A stretch of 64,000 bases of DNA from Dasypus novemcinctus (GCF_030445035.2 NC_080673.1:188709216-188773215); one strand, 5' to 3'; counted from the first letter of the stretch, positions 1 through 14,094 are shown. The notes: generated by a model not told the origin, from the letters alone. Program-made: numbers and translations.

Positions 1-2479
1 CTGTGATAGCACTCATCTACTTTTATTAACTAGCTCTAAATATTTTATCAAAGTAGGCTGTAACAAGGTTTTTTAAAGAAACCAGGATCATAAGAAATGC
101 AGCAAGAAATAGATACGATTTTTTTTTTAAGTTACTTGTAAAGAAATGGGGGGGGAAGGTAGTATGCCAAGATAGGAAATACTGGGCACTCTGAAAATCA
201 AGATACATTAACAGTAAACCATTTTCAAGGGAAATTACAAGAGCTTCTGATTTCACAGAACACAATGCTGTGTGTAAAAGCTGAGCTGTCGGCCTTTGCA
301 TTATCAAAAAAGAAAGGGCAATATCATACTGACACTTGTATGTCATAAACAGAAAATTTGAAGTTAGAATTGCTATTTCCTTCATTCATTTTAGATGGTT
401 TCAATCTATTTGATGAAATCCACACTATGCTTCTTTCTTAAGATTTTAAATTTAGTTAAACATTAAAGGAAGGTTTCCATTTATTCCTTTCATAGATATT
501 CCAACAACACTTAGTAAGGGTGCTATGGCTGCAAAAAAGAAAACAGCATATTCAGTCAGTTAATACACAATATTGCTTACATCCAAAAAGATAAGCATTT
601 AATAAAAGTTGGATGGTGATTACTTCCTGAGGCTTATGTAGTAGCTACAGTCTTGCATCACAGAAAGAAATATAAGGGCACATTTGGGCTGTTTACCTGT
701 CAATCACTTGTCAGTCTCACTGATTCTCTACAAATACCCCCTTGTACTTGGAAAACTCTCTACCAATCGCGTAAACAGAAATTTTAAACACAGCAATAGA
801 CAACATTTTCTAAAACTCTAAATTAAATCACCAGCACACACAATAAGATAATGCCATGGTTACTTTTGTGCAACTGAAAAATAACATTTTTTAAGCTTGT
901 TTCCAGTTCAAGTTGCCAGTTTATTCTTGCCTTTTTTAATGCAACATTTCACTCTCCACATCATTTTGTTGTTTTCTGAAAAATATGTGACTTAATTATA
1001 AGTAGGATGTTGTAACAAAATAAGCAATAAGTTAACTAATATCTCTTTGTTCAAAAAGATAGTATGGAGTATTTAACCAGAAACCAGTTTATTCTCATAG
1101 GCATAAAAAAAGAGGTAATTAACTGGCTTTTGTGTGCTTGGTTTATATTTCTAGAATATGTGCAGTATGTAAAAGGTCAGAGGGCAACGACTGGTAGAAA
1201 ACTTGTCAGAACATACTCCCAGGCATTTTCTTGGCTTGAATAGATATGTGTGACGTGAACCACCGTACAAATGAAATGCAGGTAAAGTCTCTTGTAGAAT
1301 ACTTTGTAGCAAAGAACATGAAAATTTGATCATGTAACATTGTTAACATTTTATTCAATAACTTTCCTTTTTTATCCTCCATTGTTTCTTTTTTAAAAAG
1401 TGATCTGTCAAGAAATGAAATCAAGCCTGCAAGTTTAAGTAAGTAGGTTTCCTTAGAATTATGACTTCTCAATTGAGATCATTTAAGTTTTTGAAGGAAA
1501 AGAACATTATTCACAGAAAGGATCTTTTACAATTCCTCTGAAAATGAAATAAGATTTCATTTACTTTTGGTTTGTATCACTTTACTGGGTTAATTTAGCT
1601 TCTCGGGCAGATCAAATAACTCTGGTGGGGAAAGTGGAGATGGATTGAACTGTCAATAAGGGAGTCAAGTTAGACTGATCGGCACATAAGACAGTGGATG
1701 TGTCTTTTGCCAAAGTGCAAACCTAAGTTGTACACAAATCAAGAGTAGATGGCACAAACTGACCTTGCTCGAATTAAAATCAAATTAAAATTCTTTCACT
1801 ACCAAAATACATGGAAAATCATCCACCCCCAGAGGTTTTCAAATTCAGGTTCCTGCACACGCAGTGTTTCAGAGAGAGGTCTCTGGAGCATTCCAGCATC
1901 AGAAGCCCCTTGCCCTGCTTCAGGCAGGGCAACTCTGGTTTAATCTATGGTATATATTATCTTGTATGGGATTCACTTTGAAATAAAATTTAGTGGCAGA
2001 AACATTACAATTTAAAAAGTTTAAGACTCTTTTCTTGTGAAATCTTACAGCATTGGTGTGGTGCTGGATAAATGGAGCCAAAATGTTATTTCTATCTTTG
2101 CAGAGCCTTATAAGGCAAAAAGTCACTTCCAATGCCGGATGTTTCAAAACTGACAATATTTTTTATTTAGACTTTGCTAAAATCTATCTCCATTTACTTT
2201 CAACCCATTGGCCTTACTTTGGTCTTTTCTGAGAGCAAATTCTTCTGTGAAAGGATAATAATACCTCAGATGTTTAAAAATATTCAGTAAGTGGTCCCTA
2301 GGTAATCTCTTTCTTCTCTGGACTAAATGTGGCAAGTTTCTTGAACTGATTCGCATAACACATACTCCTCAGACCTTTTAATAGCCCAGTTGTTTTTTTC
2401 TGAATGCCTTTCAGTTTGGCAATGTCACTATGACTGTTTCCCTTCTCAACAGGAGATATTTAGTGTTTTATGGACCTGC

Positions 2480-2600
2480 GCAGACATGAGTGCCAATCCT
2501 GGCTCTACCTTTCCATCAGCTAGGCTGGTCGATTTTCAGTTTTCTCATCTGTAAATTAAAGTATATAATAGCGCCTTCTCAAAAGAATGTTACTTGTATA
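2480..2600 (+). repeat. MIR SINE fragment
   Basis: Contains the MIR core and 3' pattern 'tgccaatcctggctctacc ... ttttctcatctgtaaa' in plus orientation. Diverged; boundaries approximate. Confidence 0.6.
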
Positions 2601-2639
2601 AATTAAAAATCCACATAGAGCTTTCTTGCCAAAATGTCA

Positions 2640-2846
2640 GGGACATGACATATGGATTTCCTTTCCCTCTTCCCTATAGCCAAAATGATCTCTCAGCCTC
2701 TTCATTCCAATTCACAGTCATAAACTCCAAGACCATTAATTTCATCAGATCGCCCCTGCCTAAACTGTGAGACAATAACTTCACGTTATTTAAGCCAATC
2801 GGTCTATTGTATTTGTTATAACAGACCCTGCAAACTAAAACAATGT
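2640..2846 (+). repeat. MaLR-type LTR, 3' end
   Basis: Ends with the MLT1/MST-like signature 'aaactgtgagacaataa ... tatttaagcca ... ttataacag ... aaactaaaaca'. Only the 3' half is recognisable. It is an old retrotransposon LTR without coding sequence. Confidence 0.55.
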
Positions 2847-3424
2847 CCTTAACCTAGCATTTCAGAGGCTTAAAATGGGACCCCTTTTACCTTTCTTAAA
2901 TTATCTCTGGTTAATCCATCACAAAAAATGCATGGACTTCTTCTTAGTCAATGAACATACCACTTAGTCATTTCGACTGTCATTCTCTCTGTATGGATGC
3001 TTTTATTCCTCTCATCCTTTTGGAAATCATAGAAATCCAGCTAAAATGGAATCTTTGTGTTTCCTTCCCAGATACCTCAGTAAGAAGTAATTCTTACTAA
3101 TCTAGAGGCCAGTACCATACATACGACTCAATTATTCAGGGCATTGATGGAAGCACAGTCATTTTATTGTTACCCAATCACATAATGGCTGCTGAGAGTA
3201 TACAACAAAAGACCAGAAGGTTGTTAGTTTCTCCAAAGAAATTATGTCAATTAGCAAATTATCTAACAAAATGAGAGTTTAACAGAGAGAAGAAATACTT
3301 TTTATAAGTAACTGTCACATCAGGTCTCACACAAACAGCTATGATTTTATTACAACTAAACAAACATGAAAAAGGATTAGCATGTTCAAAACTCAAAAAT
3401 TCTATGAACATTGTCTACTTGGTA

Positions 3425-3600
3425 CTATGCCTATGACTTTGACATATTTATTTATTATAACAACTCTGTGAATTAATGAATATTTTCCTCTTACACAGAA
3501 GGAAACCAAGGCTAAGAGTGGTTAATTATTTTGCCCAAAGTTACACATGTAGAAAATGCCTTATTCTTGACTCCAGTTAAGATATCCTGACTCCAAGCAT
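3425..3600 (-). repeat. MIR SINE, reverse orientation
   Basis: Shows the reversed MIR pattern 'acacagaaggaaaccaagg ... ggttaattattttgccc ... gttacac'. Diverged ancient SINE. Confidence 0.6.
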
Positions 3601-4555
3601 ATCTGTATAAATTATTGTTAGAATCCTACCACTCATTCATTAGTATCACATCCCAGGGGCAGAGGAGAAAAAAGTAGTTGCTTTAAATTTAAAGCCATAG
3701 AGTATGTCAATGAATGGGGGAATACATCTCATCATAAACTACTCATCTGAAAGGGGAATAACCTAATTAATCTTGGAATCAGTGCATCTGCTTTTCCGAA
3801 AAAACTTTATAGGGATAGGCTTAAACAAATCCTGACGGCAAACCTTAGTCATAGTCCATCTAGTCGCCTCTTCGGCACAGACAGGTGAACAATTGACACA
3901 CACACTGGCACTTGGGATGCCCTGAATGTCATTATCCAAGCTCATTCATCCCCTTCTTTAAGCATTTGAAAATGACCAAAAGATTAAGCTGAAAATCAAT
4001 GTGGAAACTACCATGACACTGGAATTAGAAATGAAATCAGTGGTTCCATAATTGTTTTGATTATGTTCTGCCCTTTGTGAGAAAAAATTTGAGCCCATGT
4101 CTGCATTATCTACAACTTATTTTTATATTTATATATTAGTATCACTGTAGCAATATACTATGTACATTTAAACTACAGACCAAAAAAAGACATTTTTCAA
4201 AGTTAAGGGAAAAATTAAATTTAAATAGAAAATCTTTTCTTCCTCTATCTAGGGCCATACTAGCACATACAGCGTCTTGGTGAAAAAAATTAAAAGGAGC
4301 CCTCTCGGGCACACACACAGCATGGTGACTGGAGGGCAGGCTGGATTCCAATCCCCATTTCCCCCTCAGCCAGATGCTTATATGCAGTGTCCAGCCTGCA
4401 TCCTGATTATGAGAACACTTAAAAGCTGATGATCTTGAAAAGTCCGTAGAGATGCACACCCCACAATGAAGACATAGAATAGATATCAATTTATTGAATG
4501 GTTTTCCAGTAATGATCAGACATCTGGAGAATATTGTTCAAGGTAAGTCAAGTAT

Positions 4556-4860
4556 GCATGCATTCATTCATTCATTTGGAAACACTATCTCTGGTGCCTA
4601 TTATGCTAGATGCTGTATTGGGCAAGAAAGAAAAAAAAAGACAGCTTAAACTAGATTCCACCCCTCTTTATGCTCCTTGGAGAGACAGATGAGAAAAACA
4701 GACACATGATGACTGTTTGAACATGGTGTTGGTGCCAGATAAGGGACACCTAAACCTTTCCTCGAGCAAAGTGAAGCCCAGTGAAAGTGACTTCTCAGCT
4801 GAGCCCAAATGAAAGAAGGACAAGGAGATAGGAATTTAATGTAGGGACACAGTCATTGTT
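4556..4860 (+). repeat. L2-like ancient LINE fragment
   Basis: Begins with a short CATT run and a 'ctggtgcctattatgctagatgctgtattgg'-like segment, then wording typical of old L2-class 3' sequence. Heavily diverged; family assignment is tentative. Confidence 0.35.
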
Positions 4861-4984
4861 CCTGCAGATTTTACAATTTTCCAGGATTTAGGTTATTATG
4901 AGAAAGAAATATGAAAAATAAAACACAGAGAATATCAGCCACTACATAATTCAGTAAAACACATGGAGGCCAGCTGACAGGACA

Positions 4985-5560
4985 CTGTTTGGTGGCATTC
5001 ATTCAACTATTATTGAGCACCTACTTACCACATGCCAGAGGCTACCAGATATTAGGGAAATGATGATGAATAAAAATCCAATTCTGTTTTCAAGAAGCTC
5101 TAATGAAAGCAGAGCATTTATAAAATAATCATACAAATATACACTTGTTTAAAAACAGTTGAATAAAGCCTTTTTATAAGGTGAGAATGTATAAAGGGAA
5201 TATGATTTAACCTGGTGGGTCAGGGAAGGCTTCCTGGAGGAAGTGAACCTTGAACTGAAATCTGAGGGATCTGGACAGAGTAAGCTAGATATAAGAGGAA
5301 AAGGACCAGGCATAGGGAGGCAGCAAGGGTATGAGCAGATAAAGCAAGCAGTCACATCCGTACAGGCCAAGGAAAGTGCATAAAAATAAGGGTCAAAACA
5401 CACCCTGGAACTGAAGGGCTGTGTCTAAACCACTGGAGCAGAGAGAGAGAGAAGCGGTGAGTGAAGAAAGCAGGATGAAACTGGGGAGAGAGGAGCAAGG
5501 AATGCAGGCCTCGTACCCACTAAGAATGTGTGTTTCTATCTTAAGTGCAGTGTCAGGAAG
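4985..5560 (+). repeat. L2-like ancient LINE fragment
   Basis: Contains 'tattgagcacctacttacc' and 'tcagggaaggcttcctggag', phrases common in an abundant old mammalian LINE, probably L2 class. Minus-strand open frames here are chance. Confidence 0.45.
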
Positions 5561-5614
5561 GAGTCCTTTAAGCGCTCTAAGTCATATTTAACTCCTTCCG
5601 TCCCCCTCTCCTCC

Positions 5615-5770
5615 TTCAGCAAATGCTAACGGAGCACCCACCAGGTGCCCAGTACTGTTTTGGATGCTGGGGACATGACAGGGAGCGAAACAGAAACTCT
5701 GTCCTCATGATGTTCACATTTTGGAGGAGGATATAGATGAACAAATCTGTTAAATGTTCTAAATAATATA
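5615..5770 (+). repeat. L2-like ancient LINE fragment
   Basis: Contains 'ggtgcccagtactgttttgg', 'gctggggacatgacaggga' and 'tgttcacattttggaggag', the same old LINE type as the preceding entry but a second copy or segment. Confidence 0.45.
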
Positions 5771-6119
5771 CACATCAAACAGTTTCTATGATGAGCAAAT
5801 GAGTTTGTGTGATTACACAGTTTATAAAATGTAAACTGTTAAAAAAAAAACCCTCATGAGTTGTTGCTTTTTTTGGGGGGGGGGAGGCAGAGTGCATAAA
5901 TGTAGTGATGAGACCCCACATGGGTTCGTAATGCAAAACATTTTAATTGGAAATGGAAAATTGGAGTACATATAAGACGAGGACGAAATAAAGAACTTCT
6001 GACCAAGAAAATACAATGAAACGACAATAGCAAAGGCAGCAACTCCTCAAGAAAATCCACATTATGTGTCTGGCACTGAGATTTTTGTAGACTTTTCCTT
6101 TTCTTTTTCTTTTTTTGTA

Positions 6120-6245
6120 ATCAGCCCCAAAGTTTGAAGAGGTAGATTTTATTATCCCCATGTGAGAAAATGAGGCACGAAGAAATCACAATTTTAAGAG
6201 GTTCAGCTTTACGCACATCAAGTAAAAGTTGTTAGAGTAGAAAAC
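6120..6245 (-). repeat. MIR SINE, reverse orientation
   Basis: Has 'attatccccatgtgagaaaa', 'tgaggcacgaagaaatcac' and 'aagaggttcagc' in the order expected of a reversed MIR. Confidence 0.55.
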
Positions 6246-6984
6246 TGGTATAAATTCCTAGAGCACAATCAGATGAAAAACTGAAATAAAATACAATAAC
6301 GTAACTGTACTGGACACGAGGTTGCTTCCCTAGCATCACTACCAACCCTTCTGAAGACAGCTCTGATCTGATTCCACTACCCATCCATCCAGAAGTCCAG
6401 CGAGGCATTTCACTAGTTTAAATCAATAGCACATGGCAATTGTTTGGCAAGTCTTGGTCTTGGGGTATTCATTTCACTTATGTTGGTTCCATCCCAACTG
6501 AAGGAAGGGAAGGAGTTGTGGCGGAAGATATTCCTTCTGCTCTCTCTCTCCCTCTCCCCGTCCCCAATTTTATCCCTCTGTTTCCTACCAAATATGAAAA
6601 TGCAAGCAGGAAGCCCTAGTTAGCACTTTCCCTGTAAGACAATAATTTTCCTTCTTGCTGAAGCTGGATGCAGAGTGGTTTCAGTTATTTTCAATTGAAA
6701 ATACATTTCCATTAACCATATCCACCCTTCTTACATACTTAACTGTTTTAAGTCTTACTGCTAAAGTAAATAAAACAATAGTTTTAAAATTAAAGCATTT
6801 TTTCCATAGGCATTCCAAATAAACTGGCTGACATGAATAACTATCCTGGGTAGAGATGTCATCATCTTCACATTTCAGAAATTAAAGTGAAATGTTCTAA
6901 TTTTCAAGCACATATGCAGAGCACATGAACTCTGGAAAGTGTCACTGTTTCCAATAGCAACATAATAGTGAATGTTTATTCAGG

Positions 6985-7185
6985 ATTTACCAAATACAAG
7001 TGCTTTACTGTCACCACCAACTCACTCAGTCTTCACAACAGCCCTACAAGGTAAGTCTTACATTATCTTCCCTTAGAAAGGAAATGAGGCCCAGAAAGAT
7101 TTTCCCACCTAGCACACTGCTGAAACTAGAACTTGAACCCACTCCTGTCTTCCCACAGAGACTTAGCTCTCTTTACAGCACACTG
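6985..7185 (-). repeat. MIR SINE, reverse orientation
   Basis: Contains 'acaacagccctacaaggta', 'aggaaatgaggcccagaaag' and 'gaacttgaacccactcctgt', which is the reversed MIR order. The 107-codon frame at 7000-7323 is a by-product. Confidence 0.7.
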
Positions 7186-7317
7186 ACTCACATTTCATCC
7201 TATACTCTAAAATGCATTAACCAAATATGTTCCCATAATAAACATGATGGAATGCAATATCAGCAGAGATTGTTTACCTGCCTTGGAGGAAAGGTACATA
7301 AATCCCTTATTAAATCT

Positions 7318-7640
7318 ATTTAACAAGCATTTATCAAATCTCTCCTAGATGCTTAGCTCTATGTTAAATGCTATGGGTAGTAAAAAAAGATGAAAAGAAC
7401 TTAGAACCTGTCACCAGGAGCTTGAATTCTAGGATGAAAGTGCTAGGGACAAATTCACTCTTATATAAGACAACTGTTAGCATAAAATTAATGTAGGCAT
7501 AAGAAAGGTGCTTTGAGGCATGACTGTGGAGGGAGGGAGCCAGCTCTGATGAAGTCCTTCCAACAGCCTCACAGAAGGAGTAGTTCTTTAAATACAGTCT
7601 TAAAGAAAGGCCATATAGTCAACAAAGAAGTCCCAACTAC
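7318..7640 (+). repeat. L2-like ancient LINE fragment
   Basis: Starts 'aacaagcatttatcaaatctc ... gatgcttagctctatg' and continues with 'aggagcttgaattctagg', matching the old LINE type seen at 4985. Similar weak wording continues to about 8560, but I cannot fix its limits. Confidence 0.4.
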
Positions 7641-8659
7641 GGGCCAGTACCTAAAGTGATGATGAGATAAATAAGACAGGACCCCTCCTGTACATTCTCT
7701 TGAGATACAATGCATAATGCTAGCAACAGGACAGATGGAAAGAATTCTGATGGGCAGTAGAGGAAAAGGCAGAAACACAGAGAGAAGGGGGATGGTGGCA
7801 CTAGTGTGGGAGACCCACAAGTGCACAACACTGAGTAGATGTGGTCAGGTTCTTCCCCGGTGAAAACAAGTAGACATTGATGGAGAGAAAAAGACACCAT
7901 CCGGATCTTGCACTGTGAGTAGAAGTTCCCTAGTAAAGAAGGTAGAAGAAATACCAGAAGCAAATGCCCAGAGGTTCAAGAGTGGCTAACTTCCCTGCAT
8001 CACTCCTGAAGTACAGCGTTTAGTGAGAAAACACCAGGAAGTAAGAACAGTAATCAAGGTCACTTAGGGACCTCAAAGACCAAGGTAGAAGGTTAGACTA
8101 TGAACACTGGGTATTGGTAAAGGTTAGAGCAACAGAACGGTTCTAGTATTTTCTAGCCCTGTTGTCTGTGGGCTAATAACATAACACTTTATGTTTCAGT
8201 TAACCCACCTATAAAATTGAGGTAATGATACAGATCTATCTGAATTCCTCTGAATTTTTACACAAAAAGTTTTTGTTAAATTTAAGCCACTATGGAAATA
8301 CACAAAATGCTTTTTGACTGGGGAATGGACATGATCCTAGCTGTACCTCAAGATACCACCTCTATTTGCTGGGTAGAGGATGGCATAGTTGAAGAAATTC
8401 TGTAGCCAGGTAGCTTCATTGGGAAATAATCTAAAAGAGAGTAGAAAGGAGCAGATGGACAGATGTGGTTCTTAGGAAGGATGACAACAAGCTTGAAGTT
8501 AAGTGGCAGGACAGACTGTGTGGGACAAGGTGAAATCTATGGGTGTGTCATAATTAACAATACATAAAACAAAGTGAGAATTTAAAATAAATTATAAAGG
8601 CCATGCATTTTATAGCATTTTTGCCCAATTAAAAGAAAATCCTGAACCCAACCAGGTTA

Positions 8660-8835
8660 ATATATCAGCTAAAGAGCAATGGATCTGCTCTGGATTCAAA
8701 TGCCATCTTGTTTCTCACATGTTGTGGGAACTTGGGCAAATGACATCATCTCTTTGGGCCTCAATTTCCCCATCTGTAATTTAAATTACAGTGCCTCCTT
8801 CATATGTTTGAAGATCAAATGAGTAACTATTAATA
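8660..8835 (+). repeat. MIR SINE
   Basis: Shows 'gggcaaatgacatcatctct', 'ttgggcctcaatttcccc' and 'catctgtaa', the MIR core and 3' pattern in plus orientation. Confidence 0.75.
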
Positions 8836-9035
8836 GGAGTCAAAAGATTGAAAAATTCCTCAATCTATGAGACCCATTTCCCTTTGTGCACTGAAGGCTG
8901 TATTCAGAGTAAAGCATCAAAACTGCTGCATATTTATACTGCAGCCTTCTTCCGGCATTGTAAACAAAATGTCAGTGTGTTTACTTCATTCTAAAAAGAT
9001 GCTTCGGACTTGAACTGATGCTTCTCCAGGGAAGA

Positions 9036-9512
9036 TTAAACTAATGGTCAACAAGTACATGAAAAGATGCTCACTATTCTGTACCAACAGAGAAATGAAA
9101 ATCAAAACCACAACGAGATGTCACTTTATGTCCAACATAATGGCTATTGTAAAAGTGAACATGAACTTCTGATACGTGCTACAATGCATGCGGATGTCCT
9201 CTGTAAACATTATGCTAAGTGAAATAAGCCAGGCACACAAGGACAAATATTGCATAATTCCACCTATATTAGGTATCTAGGAAAAGCAAAAGAATAGAGA
9301 CAGAAAGTAAATTTGTGGTTATCAGAGGCTGCGGTGAAGAGGGGAAATAGGGAATTTTTGCTTAACTGAGGACAGAAATACTGATTGGGTGGTGAAACGA
9401 TTTTGAACTAGATAGTGGTACTGGTTACACAATATTATAAATGTCTTTAATGCTATCGACCTGTACACTTAAAATAGACTAAAATGGTAAATTGTGTATT
9501 TAAAAAAGATGC
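9036..9512 (+). mobile_element. Old LINE-1 (L1M-type) 3' end
   Basis: Begins with a decayed end of ORF2 ('aaaagatgctcactattc ... aaccacaacgagatg'), passes through 'gtgaaataagccaggcac' and ends with the L1M 3' UTR ('ctgtacacttaaaata ... aaaatggtaaattgtg'). It is 5'-truncated and non-functional. Confidence 0.85.
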
Positions 9513-10616
9513 TTCAATGTTAGGCAAGAGGCCTCAATGGGCAGTCTCCTGAGTAGCTTCTACAAGCTACAACTAAACCAAGATCATGGACATAGCACAT
9601 CCCTGGGTACAAACTTCAGTCTGTCTGCTGAATGTGCCATCAGGCCAGGGACGACTGAAGGCCGCTAAACCTGGCAGCTGCTCATGGACTCTCCAGCATC
9701 AGCTGCCTTTAAGCCACAAGCCCCATCATTGACTCACTCTCCCTACCTTCCCTTTCAGGATACAATTCTGTTATCCCTAGCTGAGTTGTCATGATTCACT
9801 CCCTGTACCGCTAGACTTGTTAAGATAAGATAATGGTCTTTTATGTGCAGATGCTGTTTCTTCTCCACCCCTTGGACAGATTTAAGTGGAAAGGAATAAA
9901 TTGCTGGATTTAATACAGTGACCAAACACAAAAGCCTAATAAAAATGTCAGAAGTGTATACTCTAAAACGGCAAAAGAATTGTGGAATCATACTAAATGA
10001 TGTAAGCTGCACCTTAGCAACTGATCTAAGGGCACAAAATAATGAGATTAAGCCATTTGCTTCAATTGCTTCCTACCATTTTAGCAATTTCAATTTTGTA
10101 TTAATTTTGCAGCAAGACTTTTATTTTCAAGTAAAACAAAGCCAAACAAAATCACACACACACGCAGAGGAACACAAATGTGTAAATACATTAGGCAATA
10201 ATTGATAATTAAGATAAAAGAAGTTGTAGAATGACCTTTTCTTCAGGTTTTGAAAAACAGAATCAACATCAAATATTATAGTGAGGAAACTTGTACAAAA
10301 AGCCACTACATAAGTGGTTAAATATTGAACAAGTTTACTGCCTGCTATTCAAAATGAGACACTATGAAGAAGGAACAACTGCAAAAATATTAAAAAGATT
10401 AAACCTTCAAATGCTTTCTGTAGCTCATTTACCATGAAAGATGATTTTGTCAATCTTTATACTCCCTCCATTTTTCCCGCAACCTGTGAATATTTCAATG
10501 TCCACTACATGTGAATACTGCCGAATGGTTAACATAGAAGCATATGTCCCAGTCCCCAAGGAGCATACAACCAATGGAGGGAAATGTGTTAAAATAATCA
10601 GGATATTAAGACTTAT

Positions 10617-11033
10617 GAATTGAATCGTGTCCCCCCAAAAAAGACATGTTCAAGTCCTAACCCCTGGTTCCATAAACTTTACCCCATTGGAAGATGTTAT
10701 TAATTTAAAATGAGGCCGAACTGGATACAGGTGGGCCCTTAATCCAGGATGAATGGTGTCCCAAAAAGTAGAGGAAATAGGATACAGTCAAGAAAAGAGA
10801 GACAGGGAGAGAGGTGGCCAGGTGACACAGGCAAAGACTGGGTGATGCTGACACAAACCAAGGCACACCTGGAACTGCCAGCCACACACCAGAAACCAGG
10901 AGAGAGGCATGAGACAGATTCTCTTCTTTAAGAGGAAACATGACCCTGCCAACTTCTTGATTTCAGACTTCTAGCGCCAAACTGTGAGACAAATTTCTGT
11001 TGTTTAAACTAACCTGTCGGGTACTTCGACAGA
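10617..11033 (+). mobile_element. MaLR (MLT1/MST-type) solo LTR
   Basis: Full-length-looking LTR of about 415 bp. It starts 'tgaatcgtgtccccccaaa', has 'aagtcctaacccctggt' and 'gtgggcccttaatccagga', and ends 'aactgtgagacaaatttctg ... ttgtttaaactaacc'. No internal region is present, so it is a solo LTR. Some ORF calls on both strands fall inside it and are chance. Confidence 0.8.
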
Positions 11034-13500
11034 GATTGAAATAATTTCCTTAATAGAGGAGACTTGCTCAAAACAGCATATTTTCAATCCCTGAGGTTTG
11101 AGTAATTGGTTTGTGAATTAATGGTGCTAAAAAAAATAAGTGAAAACACCTGCACATGAAAAGGTGTCTACTGGTTGGTATTGCTATGTAAGGACAGGGG
11201 CCCCATTACCTAAGCAGGGCTGTTGTACCTTTTGATGGGCCCAGTCCCTGATGAGAGAGACTAGTGCAGTGCCTGGTTAGTAGCAAAGCCAGGTGGGGCT
11301 TCAACATCCCAGAAACAGGGCAGGGAGGATGCAGAAATTGGATGAAAACAGTAGAATGAGGAAAGAACAAGAAGCTAGTATATGTGTCTGCACAGTCTTC
11401 CCATTCTAATGCTGATGGCGGTGGGGGGTTTGGGGGAGGAGGAACTGGGGTAAGAAACAGAAAACAGTAACAAGTGATTTTAACAGATTATTTTTTTCTC
11501 AGCCAAATGACAGAGGTAGGGAAGGGAGAAAAATTAAGCTACAGTTTTACTGATCATTAAACTAGTAGACGAGTGGCTATATAGATGTGTGTATGTATAT
11601 GTATGCACATCCACATGTATTAACAAATACCTAAAGCAAACACTGGGGCTAAATTACTGAAGTTCTTACAAAAGCAAATGCAGGATTAAAGAGAATAGTG
11701 TAGTACCAGTGCTATGATTTCCTTGATTCCTACAGATAGCAAGAGAATACCAAGTTCTCCTTCAAAGGCAGGCTGAGAACAGATTTATCAGGCCAGTGCA
11801 GTGTTAAAAAGAAAAAAGAAATTAAGAAGTACCTGAGCATTTTGGACAAGGAAATTAATAAAATACCTTAGCCCCCTATATTTTAATAGTCTTCTTAATT
11901 TTTCTAAAACATCTCAATGAGAATTAATGAAAAGCAATTATTCTTTGGGGCAGCTTTTCTTAAAGGCTACTTTTGCTACTTGGATGAATCTGTGTAACCA
12001 ACGGAGAAACAGGGTGAAATAACTTTGACAGCAAATTTAAATAGTTAAATAGATTTGTTAATTTCAGGATGCTTAAAATCATATGTTAGAATACTCAGTA
12101 AACAGCACAGGGAATATGGTTTTCATTATTTTCCCAACACATCTGACCGCACAATACTTTTCTCTTAGAAGACTGAACAGAACACTTTAGGAATCACTGC
12201 TTTGAAATATAATACACTACAAAATAATTAGCATATCAATATGAATAGAATAACATGTCTGAGAATTGGAGAGAAGAGCTACACTGTAAAAATCTAAAAT
12301 TGAGTATATTATAAGAATACAACTCAAGTAAGTGACTTGTATTAGATCACAGTGATATTTGAGGATATAGCATTTATTTGGACTAATTAAATATCTAGCT
12401 AATCATGTTCAGCTACATTTGAATAGTGTTCTGCAACTACAGATAACTTACTTTACAAAAATAAAGCAATATGAGGGCTTGGTTTTTAAACCACTGTTCT
12501 CTCTTTAAATTAGTCCTAAATGGGAAGGAGTTGAAGAGAATAATGTTCGTCCAGTTTAGCAAAATTCAATGATATTTAGAGGTGTTTTATTTTTCAATCC
12601 TTTTCATTTTTAGTTCAAGCTCTTCACTGGTTTTTATCTACTTTTCCAGCTGATAGTAACAATAATACCCGATAACTCAGACAAGAACAAAAACTAACAC
12701 TTACAAAGTGGTACTGCCAGTTCTGCAATGTTTCGCTTTGAGATTGACAAGAATAAAGGGAAAATTCTTTCTAGACTCCCTTAGGTAAAAGCTCTTGCCT
12801 TGAAACATGATGCTTGATATACTATGTAATTTTTAATGTAATTCTTATAGCTACAAGTGTTCTTGTTCATACAACATTGCTTTTTCAAACACACTATTTG
12901 CTGCAGTAATTTCCCGCGTCAACCAAATTCCAAAGGATTACAAAGTGGGTGGGGAGAGGAAAAAGGGCATTTCCTTTTATCAAGTGTAACTATGTTGCTT
13001 TCTCATTCCCTTACATTCCCGTAATAAAAGAAGAATCCAGGGTGGTCACTTGGAGTACCTGATTAACAACTTTCCTTGAAACTATTCATTAGGTGTGGAA
13101 TTCATTCCCATTAAACAAAGGGAAAGAAAACCACACCAATTCACAGAGTGCCCCCTTTTAGAAACACACTCCAGATTTCGGTTGCCTTCGGGGTATTCAG
13201 GTTCTATACATTTTGTTCTCCTCAAAAGGTCAGTGAAATTAATTGCCCAGTGTGCACAGCTGTTCAGTGGGAAGAGTTACAGAAAACGGTGGTTCCTACT
13301 CTCAAGTATCTTACAATCAAAAGATGATAACACAAATATGAACATAAAAAGTTGTATCAGCCAATTCATTATTCTCCCTCAATTTGCCTTGTTCGAGTTT
13401 AAATTCATTTCTTCAAGCAACCATTAATGATGTTTGAGAAGCAGGTGATTATTGAAACTACTTCAATTGTACACCCTTTACCTCATTTTGAGATAAGAGG

Positions 13501-13526
13501 TAAGTGGTTATTAAGATAACCACTTA
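13501..13526. repeat. Perfect 11-bp inverted repeat, 4-nt loop
   Basis: TAAGTGGTTAT, then TAAG, then ATAACCACTTA. The arms are perfectly complementary. No terminator-like role is expected in this genome. The arms contain a CACTTA/TAAGTG core resembling NKX2-class homeodomain sites. Confidence 0.85.
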
Positions 13527-14094
13527 ATATTATGTAATCGTGAAATCTCTTTTAAACATTTTTCTTAAACCAAGTCTTCAACCAATTCACATTTAATAGC
13601 AAGTAAATCAAAGCTATGCAGAATGCAGACAGGCTATCTTTATCCAGTAGTAGAAACTGGCCTCTACTTTTTTTTAATTGCTAATAGGAGTGAGACCAAT
13701 CTCAAAATCATTCATCCACATCATAATTATCTAATTCCTGGTTTATTACCATGAACAATTTCACCATTATAATTCTTGCAAGTCCTGAGATTTCTCTATA
13801 TCTACTGTTTAAAAGCTGGAATGAGTCTCAGAAATATTTCAATCTTCTTCCCTTCCCTCAATTATATTTGATCATTCGCTAGAGGCTAAAACACCTTGCG
13901 CTAAATTCTGGTGATATGATGAACACTCAGACATGATCCCTCTTTTATCTGTCCTACTGCACAAGTTTATAAGCAAAGAAACTGATCCTCAGAGAAAGGA
14001 ATTTTGCTAAGCATCTGCAGCCAATGACCAACAGACCTAGGACTGTAACTAGTAGGTTTTTTGACTTCAGATCCCAGGTTCTTTTCCCACCACA

